DNA of 64,000 nucleotides from Ceratobasidium sp. AG-K. Its lineage: Eukaryota; Basidiomycota; Agaricomycetes; Cantharellales; Ceratobasidiaceae. The DNA is taken from the NCBI GenBank assembly GCA_037039685.1, contig JAWNGF010000010.1:248001-312000 (forward strand), read 5' to 3'. The translations under genes and the position numbers were made by a program. Positions 56,674 to 64,000 of the stretch are shown one piece after another. Position 1 is the first letter of the stretch. Each line of letters opens with the position of its first letter. The notes under the pieces are model-generated. The model saw nothing but the letters and a program-made list of their open reading frames with translations, did no database searches and was not told the DNA's origin.

Positions 56674-57570
56674 CTATCTGCGGGCAACCCATTCCTTCAA
56701 CTCCAACCACCCAACCCATTCCGCCAGAGCGTGCATGTCCGCTTCAAGGACTTTGTTCATATGGTCCCATTTTTCCTGGTAGAGATGGTCAAGCTCCTCT
56801 TGGTGCTGTTGCTGAAGGTGCTCAAGTTCTGCTGCCTCCCGTCGGGACCACTGTTCTTGCCCATGGTTGAGCCATTTGTTGAGTTGCTCAACACTCCACA
56901 ACCCACATTGGATGAGTTGGTAGGCTTCAAGAGCGTTGGTGTCGCATGGCATTTGGTCAGTTGGGGAGTGTGGCTCCATCCTTGCAAATGCATTGCCAAC
57001 GTCAGCGATGAGGGCCTTGACGTTTGATCAGGCCTTGTCCCAGGTGGCCTCCCATTCTTGTTCCACTTGTTTGGCCTCCTCATTGGTGATCTGGGGAGGG
57101 ATGGGGGTGTCATTCCCGCTTTCAGGACTTGGAGGTGCAGGGGGAATTTTGACAACCTCTTCCTTGCAGTCTTCCATTGGTTGTCCTGCCAGGTTGACAT
57201 GTCCGCTTCTGTTGGCGCCTTTTGACCAGTCAATGGTATTGAAATAGGGATTGTCTCTTGGGTAAGTTTTTGTGGGGCCAGGTAGTTGTTCAAACTCACA
57301 GTCTGTTGGCCATCCTGTCTCAAAGTTTGTGGCACATGGGCGCCACCAAATTCCCTCTTTGTCGTGGTGTCCACCATTGTCAAGGGCAACGCAAGGGTTG
57401 TTTTCTTGTTGGAACCACTCATCCCCTTCCCATTTGAAACCAGTGTTGCAGTTCCAGGCGTCTGCGCTCTTGAGGACAACGTTGTGGACCGTGAGTCCAA
57501 TGCATCCACGGCAGTGGTAGTACTTGCTGCAGCTGATATTTGTAGGATTGGAGGGGCAACTGTTGGGGTG
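56674..57570 (-). pseudogene. C2 third ORF, truncated, one TGA
   Basis: Enters at the A3 junction and ends at 56674. It reads in one frame: YYHCRGCIGLTVHNVVLKS, Trp-rich centre (KWEGDEWF, GIWWRPCATNFE), NTIDWSKG, then KQVEQEWEATWDKA and a TGA at 57030-57028. The same TGA is present in C1. After it the frame continues through a Gln/Glu-rich coiled-coil-like tail to WVARR. Better preserved than C1, and it confirms that the C1 pieces form one ORF. Function unknown. Confidence 0.72.
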
Positions 57571-58028
57571 TGTCGTGAGCTAGCTCACTCCATTGGACTT
57601 GCCCGTTGTCGCGCCCGCCTATCTTCCCTCTTTGTGTTACGTTCCCCGTTTCCGTTTGCCGTGTTGCCACCTTCTTGTGGTTATTCTGTTACATTGTGTA
57701 ACGCGGCTGTGCTTTGTACGAGTCATGTCTGTTCATACAGCATGACTCACATGGACGCTCCTGACTGGCTGTTATGTATGACTCGCGTGGCTGCGCCTTG
57801 TATGACTTGGCCTCTTTCTGAATATATATAGAGGACCAACAAGCCTGGTAACCCCAGCTTGTTTTGTCTCGTCAAAACATTCCCTTTGAGTGACACTTAG
57901 AACCACCCCTACCCTCAAGAGCCTACAGACGCTTAAGTGTGTTGCGGCTCAAGAGGTCACTTAGGTCTTAGTGCCGTCCACTCTCCATCGCGGCTTGTCT
58001 CAGAGCCACCAAGAAGAAGCTTACGACA
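57571..58028 (+). repeat. Family A LTR (5' LTR of A3), 458 bp
   Basis: TGTCGTGAGC...GCTTACGACA. TATATATA starts at 57823; self-primer AGCTTGTTTTGT at 57856-57867, 33 nt after the box start. AACAAGCCTGG (57838-57848) and CCAGCTTGTT (57854-57863) form an inverted repeat with one bulge. TGACTC-type sites are clustered at 57720-57790. Confidence 0.95.
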
Positions 58029-58030
58029 TT

Positions 58031-58042
58031 ACAAAACAAGCT
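58031..58042 (+). other. A3 primer-binding site, self-priming type
   Basis: ACAAAACAAGCT, 2 nt after the LTR, fully complementary to 57856-57867. Confidence 0.85.
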
Positions 58043-58050
58043 TAACAAAC

Positions 58051-60044
58051 ATGTCCATTCAAGAGGATGCAGGGTCACGCCTTGCAACACCATTATCAAT
58101 AAGAAGAGGACCAAGTAGAGTTTTGAGACCTACAAGTTCCCTCAACGAACAAGATATTGCACAAGCACGGGCGGGAGGACCAGCAAGGTCTTGCCCACAG
58201 AGCCAGGCTTCTATGCCAGGAACATTCAACACTGAGAACATCTCAGTCGTTCAGGAAGAACCTACCATGGTTGCTAGGGAACCAGGGGATATGACTGAGG
58301 ACCCCACACCAGTCGCAATCCAAATCCCAATTTCAAACGCAAGCCCGGGACCCTTGCGCCCACTATGGTCCTTGGGATCCAGAAGACAGTTTTTTTCCCC
58401 CCAACCCAAAGCTCATGGAGGCGTATCCCTTGTTCCTATCAGACCGCCTCCCACACCACACATTTCCCACGCCGCTCAAGTCCCACAGATCACAGGAACC
58501 ATAACCAATGTCGGGCCGATCCAAATAAGCTCTCAAGCTGTGACACCAGTCAACCCTGCACCGCCATATGTACCGCAAGGGTATTCCCAGCAACCAACAG
58601 CAACTGAAGAACAAGACGTCCCTAGAATTCCCAGCTCAAGTTCTAGCTCCAGCAGTAGAACCATGATTAACAACTTGGACGACCTTGACAATCTTCACCT
58701 TGGGAGACACAATGCGCTCTTAAGGATTATTGATGGCATGAGGATAACTATCGATAGAAGACTCAACAGTTTAGCACAATCCACTCAGGTCTTAGCAAAT
58801 AACCAACAAATCTTCAATGATTCCATCAACACCCTACAAGGAACACTCACGGATATCCTCAATGCCTCAAGAAATAGCGAACATAATACCTTCCTAGTAG
58901 GGCAAGATGTAACCAGACTACGAAATGAGGTCACAAACACACAAGGACTGGTAAACAATATCCGTGAGGAACTCAATACCACTAGGCAAGGGCAATTTGA
59001 ACGGAACAAAGCAGTAACTCAAGGGCTAGAAAACCTACGACAAGAGGGAAACGCTACTGCTACAAAAATCACAACAATTCAAGAAACCATCAACAACCTT
59101 TGGGAAGAAATGGACAAAGCTTCCCTACATACTGAGCATCCTTCTAAACGATCAAATTCCCCACCATACCCAGAAGCAGAGTCAACCAGGATCAAGGATC
59201 TAGAACAAAGGCTTCAACGATTGACCAACGACAGCGGAAGAACACTTCGCCCTAAAGTTACACACCCAGATTCCTTCGACGGAAAAAAGGGAGAAGGCGC
59301 TGAAATGTTCATCACTCAAATGGAGAGTTATTTTGTCCGACTAGGTGATCAATATAACTCACACAAAGAACGTATCCGCAAAGCACTCGCCAACTTCAAA
59401 TCAGAAAACAAAGCGGCCACCCATTGGGCACAAGTACTGCTCCGATCACTAAACCAAGGAGAAAATATTGAAAGCCTAGCCTCATGGGAAAACTTCAAAA
59501 CCCACTTCATGGAACAATTTAGCGACCCCACAAAAAGGCAAAAGCCAAAATCAATATCAGGAAATGCAAGCAGAACAATTTGGTAGCAAACTATGCTTCT
59601 GAATTCCGTTACTTATTGGTCGACGTCAACTGGGGACAGGACGCACTGATCAACCAATTCAAGGAAGGACTGAAGCCGGAAGTAAAGACCGAACTAGCTC
59701 GATTTGAATTGACCCTAATTAACAAGGACGGAACGGAGCGGGAGCTGTCACTGGACCGGTGGATCTCTATCGCAATCTCTATTGACCAGAAGTTGCAACA
59801 AATCAAGACCTCTACAGGAAAGAGGACACCTCAAGCAACCGCCAGCGGACAATCCTCTACAAAGCGGCTGCCCGACAAAGTTTACAAAGCAAGGATAGCA
59901 ACCAACCGCTGCCTGAAGTGCGGACAAGAAGGACACCGTTCGTTCAAATGCCCGTCCAAGGAATGGATAACAACAGAACCTAGCATTAAAGGAAGGGAGG
60001 CAACAATTATAGAAGACTCGGGAAAAGAAGGGGTCTCCCTCTAA
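58051..60044 (+). pseudogene. A3 gag polyprotein, one frameshift
   Basis: ATG 58051 (MSIQEDAGSRL) is 22 nt after the LTR. Open to 59585 with Pro/Ser-rich N-terminus, Ser run, coiled-coil-like middle and capsid-like region (DGKKGEGAEMFITQMESYF). Loss of one A in an A-run near 59535 shifts the frame; the true frame resumes at about 59540 and ends with the CCHC knuckle CLKCGQEGHRSFKC and TAA 60042-60044. Its knuckle is complete, unlike that of A1. Confidence 0.88.
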
Positions 60045-60061
60045 CTGTGTGTGGAGAGACC
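60020..60061 (+). promoter_or_regulatory. A3 -1 frameshift signal at gag/pol
   Basis: GGGAAAA at 60020-60026 in gag frame as G-GGA-AAA; spacer 5 nt; stem GGTCTC (60032-60037) with GAGACC (60056-60061), extendable by CC/GG. The -1 frame leads into pol. Confidence 0.75.
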
Positions 60062-63000
60062 AAAAAACCGGCAACGGAAACAATGTACTTTAGAGCAACA
60101 AATGAGTCAACCATTGTTTACGCAAACATTGCCGGAATCACAGAACTTATCCCAACTCTCATCGATTCTGGAGCATCTAGGAATTTCTTGGACATCTCTT
60201 GGGCTTGGTCCAACAATATTCCACTCATAGAACTTTCCACTCCGAGAAAAGTAATTGGTATCCAGGGGAAGGAACTCTCTCACCAAATACGCTTCAAAGC
60301 TAAGCTGGAACTAGACGTGGAAGGAAGAACCTTCAAACAAGTCTTCTTTGCTATGCCTACTGGGGAAACTAAGCTTATCCTAGGACTGGAATGGTTAGAA
60401 GAAGCAAACCCGGTCATCAATTGGAAAACAAAGCACATATTGTGGCGGCCAGAACCCATCCAAGGAAAAACGGCCTGCATAGACAACCTACCCAAGGAAT
60501 TCAAGGAATTTGCCGATGTCTTCAGTGAAGAGAAATTCAAAAGGATCCCAGATCATCGTCCATACGACTGCGCCATCGACTTTAGGGAAGGAGCTGAACT
60601 GCCGAAACCGGCCAGACCTATCCCACTCTCTCCAGCAGAGTCAGTTGCACTAAGAGAATACTTGGATGAAGAAATCGCAGCAGGAAAGATTTGACCAAGC
60701 AAGTCACCTATCGCATCACCTTGTTTCTTTGTCAAAAAACCAATCGATCAGAAAAATCCAGAGGCAGTACGCCAACTACAACTGGTTCAAGACCTCAGAG
60801 GAGTAAACGCCATTACAAAGGACAACAGATTCCCAATGCCTCTAATGGAAGATCTCCTGGATAAAATCAAGGATGCAAAAATTTTCTCCAAAATCGATCT
60901 ACAAATGGGTTTCAACAATATCAGAATTAGGGAAGGCGACAAATGGAAAACAGCTTTCAGAACAAAAGAAGGACTGTTTGAATACGTTGTCATGCCTTTT
61001 GGACTAAAGAACGCGCCCGCCATCTTCCAGAGATATATGAATCACATTTTCCACAATCTTATCGACGTATGTGTCATAGTATACATTGACAACATCCTAG
61101 TATTCTCTAAGGACAGAAGCCAACATACCGTGGATGTCAGAAGAGTACTGAAAATCTTACTGGAGGAAAATCTTTTCGCGAAACTTCCAAAATGCGAATT
61201 CTTTGTCACCAAATTGACATACACTGGACTTGGAATCAGCGATTTGGGCATCTCTATGGACGAAGAAAAGGTCAAAGCAATAAAGGAATGGAAGGAACCA
61301 AGAACAGTCAAGCAGGTCCAAGCATTCCTAGGGTTCGCAAATTTCTACCAAAGATTTGTACCAAATTTCAGGCGATTAGCAAAACCCCTGACAACCCTGA
61401 CAAGAAAGGAGAACAAATGGGAATGGGGAAACAATCAACAGGAAGCGTTTGAATCCCTAAAAGCGGAAATCAGCAAGGAACCAACTCTACACCATCCAAA
61501 CCTGGACAAACCCTTTTTCTTGGAAACAGACGCAAGTGGAGTAGCGATGGGAGCGATCCTGTCACAAAGGCAAGATGATGGCTACCTACACCCTATTGCT
61601 TTTCTTTCAAAATCATTCAATGAGGCTCAGCTCAACTACAACGTCCACGACAAAGAACTTATGGCAATTATAGAATCTTTAACACACTGGAGGCTGTACC
61701 TTGAAGGAACAAAGGACCCTATCACCATCTACACCGATCATAGGAACCTACAGTTCTGGAAGGAAGCAAGAACATTCAACCGCTGACACGCAAGATGGCA
61801 CCAATTGCTTGCTTCTTAGAACTTTGACATCATATACCGCCCTGGCATCCTGTCATCTAAACCGGACCTATTGTCAAGACGGTCAGACCATGAAGATACG
61901 CCCACGCCTGAACAAGTTATGATATCTGTTGAGAGGTTCAAGGGGTTTATGGGACAAGTAGACACAGACATCATAGAGACTATCAAGGAGGCACAGGAAA
62001 CAGACAAAGGGTTGGCACAAATCAAAGAACTCTGCAAATCGAGAGAAACGTTACCAAAAACCCTACAACATAGTGCAAAAGAATACGATTTCAAAGAGGG
62101 ACTTTTATGGTTCAAGGGAAGGATTTACGTGCCTGAAGATAAAGAAGCCAGGCTGGCCATCATGCGAGTTCACCACGACTCAAGAATTGCTGGTCATCAA
62201 GGACAAGCTAGAACATTGGAACTAATATCGAGAAGATACGTCTGGCTGGGAATGAAGCAAAGCGTAAACAGATACGTGGAATCCTGTGAAACTTGCCAAC
62301 GGTCAAAAGGATCAAAATCAATAGTTCCGGTCAAGCCTCTGGAAATTCCAAAAGGACCGTGGGAGGACATAGCGTTTGACTTCATAGTGAAATTACCAAA
62401 ATCCAGAGGATCAGATAGCATCTTAGTAGTGGTGGACCGATTCTCAAGAATGGCGCACTTCATACCCTGCAAAGAAGCTCACACGGCAAGCGACCTTGCA
62501 AATCTTTTCGTCACAAATGTTTGGAAACTGCACGGTTTTCCAAAAAGCACGATCTCAGACCGAGGGACTACTTTCAATTCCAAACTTATGAAGGCCATTT
62601 ATGAGAAAATTGGGACTAGCCCAGGGTTCAGTACTGCCTACCACCCCCAAACAGATGGAATAACGGAGCGAATCAATCAATGGATGGAAGGCTGGCTACG
62701 ATCGTTCGTCAACTACCGGCAGGATGATTGGGCGGACTTATTACCAATTGCGGAATTCAGCTATAATCTGCAGAAACACCGCCTAACAGGTAGTTCCCCT
62801 TTCGAAATTGTCTACGGGAGGGAACCACTGTGGAACATTTCAGCAGAAGAATCAACGGTTCCGGAAGCAAACAACATCACAGGAAAATGGCATAAAATCC
62901 ACAATGAAGCAATTGCATCAATGGAAACCCAAAGGCTCCTGGAAGAAGAGCCAAAGAACGAGTACCAAGAAGGAGATCTAGTATGGCTGCTGGGAAAGAA

Positions 63001-63961
63001 CATTCAAACAAAAAGACCTTCAAAGAAACTGGATAACAAAAAGCACGGGCCATTTATTGTGAAGCAAAAGATAGGGTCACATGCTTATGAGCTCAATTTG
63101 CTGGCAACAATGAGGGTGCACCCTGTTTTTCACATCGATTTGCTCAGCCCTTACAAAGAAGACACTGAATTCAGCCGTAACCAACCCCGACCACCGCCGA
63201 TCATAACGGAAGAAGGAGAAGAGGAATACAAAGTAGAAAAAATCATGGATTGGAAGGAAACAAAGGACGGGCTTTTCTACAGGGTCAGATGGAAGGGTTA
63301 TGGGGACAAAGAAGACACGGAACAAAGGGCAGAAGATTTTGGCCACCTGTCCAAGATCATCAAGGACTTGCTACGCCGACACCCTGAGGCTCCAACACCA
63401 TCCAACTATGTCCCAAGAAAGATAAAAGGGAGGAAGGGAACAACTGGTAGTGATATCTGCAAAACTTGAAACTACTCCAATCTTCGCTCATCGCTCTACT
63501 CACTAAATCTTCTCTGTTACCAACAATGCCTGCCGTCTCCCGCTCCACCATCGCCAGCAACCTCACCCGCGTTCTTGACGGACCAGCATTCGCTACGGCG
63601 AGAATCCTGGACGCTGGGGCTGCTCTCTACGTCTTCAAAAGGTCCCAACAAAGCTCTGGGAGAATGCACTTTAGGGTGTCAGACGATATTTTGCACTCGG
63701 ACCTGGGAGAATTCCAGTGGGTTGGAAAGAAATGGCCAACACGCATGCAACTCCTACGAAGGGACATCTTCGTTTGTCGAGGGTGCGCAGCGTTCCAGGT
63801 TTCGGAGGTCGTCCTCCTTTCCACCCATATGCTCGGAGTTGTGGAATGGGGACAAGAAGGGGCATACTCAAGCGAGTGGGTGCCAGGATATGATGGTAGA
63901 CCGCCAACACTCCGACCCAGGTGGAACGACGCTTGGGATGCCAACTACGAGAAGGACCTGA
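60026..63961 (+). pseudogene. A3 pol polyprotein, four stops, no indels
   Basis: One frame throughout. Protease LIDSGASRNF; TGA 60692-60694 after AAGKI (shared with A1 and A2); RT with MPFGLKNAPA and altered active site YIDN (AAC 61091-61093); RNase H with FLETDASG, KELMAII and intact TDH; TGA 61784-61786 and TAG 61817-61819 at the end of RNase H. Integrase follows with HHCC (HHDSRIAGHQGQ, CETCQ), DDE (VVVDRFSRMAHF, SDRGTTF, ITERINQW), GPF-like part and a chromodomain (YRVRWKGYGDKEDTEQ). TGA 63467-63469 could be the natural end or replace Cys of A1. The frame then stays open to 63961 over the third ORF. Confidence 0.9.
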
Positions 63962-64000
63962 GCGACTGGAGGATGGAGAGGGGCAGATACCAGAAGGAGA
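63526..64000 (+). CDS. A3 third ORF, open to the window edge, unknown function
   Basis: ATG 63526 (MPAVSRSTIASN) in the -1 frame to pol, open for 158 codons to the last base. It retains VCRGCAAFQVSEVVLLS, where A1 and A2 have a TGA, so it is the best guide to the native family-A protein. The Trp-rich part (VEWGQEG, RPRWNDAWDAN) has begun when the window ends. No signal peptide or membrane segment. Homologous to the family-C third ORF through the CxxC block only. Confidence 0.75.
   Translation, partial: MPAVSRSTIASNLTRVLDGPAFATARILDAGAALYVFKRSQQSSGRMHFRVSDDILHSDLGEFQWVGKKWPTRMQLLRRDIFVCRGCAAFQVSEVVLLSTHMLGVVEWGQEGAYSSEWVPGYDGRPPTLRPRWNDAWDANYEKDLSDWRMERGRYQKE

Larger units (their letters stand above)
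56137..57570 (-). mobile_element. C2: 3' end of a second family C gypsy element
   Basis: LTR 56137-56633 plus the third-ORF region up to 57570, where the A3 5' LTR begins abruptly. The rest of C2 is presumably on the far side of A3, beyond the window. Opposite orientation to C1. The LTR palindrome has one change (ATGAGTCGTATGACTCAT). Confidence 0.88.
57571..64000 (+). mobile_element. A3: family A gypsy element, 5' LTR to third ORF
   Basis: 5' LTR, primer site, gag, frameshift signal, pol and most of the third ORF are inside the window; the element runs off the right edge. It has inserted into C2. Gag has a one-base deletion and pol has TGA or TAG stops at 60692, 61784, 61817 and 63467, but no pol frameshift, so it is the most readable family-A copy. 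GGGTG precedes the LTR; the matching duplication is outside the window. Confidence 0.94.

Overview
The window reads as a repeat island of a filamentous basidiomycete, probably an Agaricomycete. The evidence is short GT-AG introns of about 50 bp, Tf1/sushi-type Ty3/gypsy chromoviruses, a Tnp2-like DNA transposase and a family of intron-rich membrane-protein genes. A Rhizoctonia-like genome would fit, but species is an inference. Roughly three quarters of the sequence is transposable elements nested in one another.

Layout: 1-4988, 3' end of a plus-strand gypsy element (A1, family A). 5087-12192, complete minus-strand element B1 (family B, target duplication GTAAT). 12414-12455 and 35605-39942, one Tnp2-like transposase gene whose first exon is split by A2. 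12456-35604, complete minus-strand A2 (target duplication ACTGC/ACCGC). A2 contains a fourth-family solo LTR (13415-13830, AGCAT), complete plus-strand B2 (15083-22183, AGTTT) and complete plus-strand C1 (24648-33059, TGCTT). C1 in turn contains a solo family-A LTR (30184-30642, AAGAC). 40687-50874, a tandem array of four copies (two long, two C-terminal only) of a multi-pass membrane protein gene of unknown function. 51431-52935, a decayed unknown gene. 53145-54142 (minus), a Gly/Tyr-rich gene. 54828-56136, a Tc1 element. 56137-57570, the 3' end of a second family-C element (C2). 57571-64000, the start of A3 (family A).

All three gypsy families share one plan: LTR, self-primer site, gag, pol (protease, RT, RNase H, integrase, chromodomain), then a third ORF in the -1 frame overlapping the 3' end of pol, polypurine tract, LTR. 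In A and B the gag/pol junction carries a GGGAAAA heptamer plus hairpin, a textbook -1 frameshift signal. In every family a 12-nt LTR segment lying 33 nt after the start of TATATATA is complementary to a site 2 nt inside the 5' LTR, i.e. self-priming of the Tf1 kind. The third ORF is the least explained coding sequence here: it starts MPA in most copies, is rich in Trp and acidic residues, has a CxxC motif in A and C, and carries SUMO-interaction-like I/V-D-L-T plus acidic stretches in A and B.

Decay is overwhelmingly by C-to-T change at CpG, often TCGA to TTGA, which turns Arg CGA codons into TGA stops. All three family-A copies share a TGA just after the protease and a YIDD-to-YIDN change in the RT active site, so this lineage seems to have spread with a dead RT or to have been hit repeatedly at the same sites.
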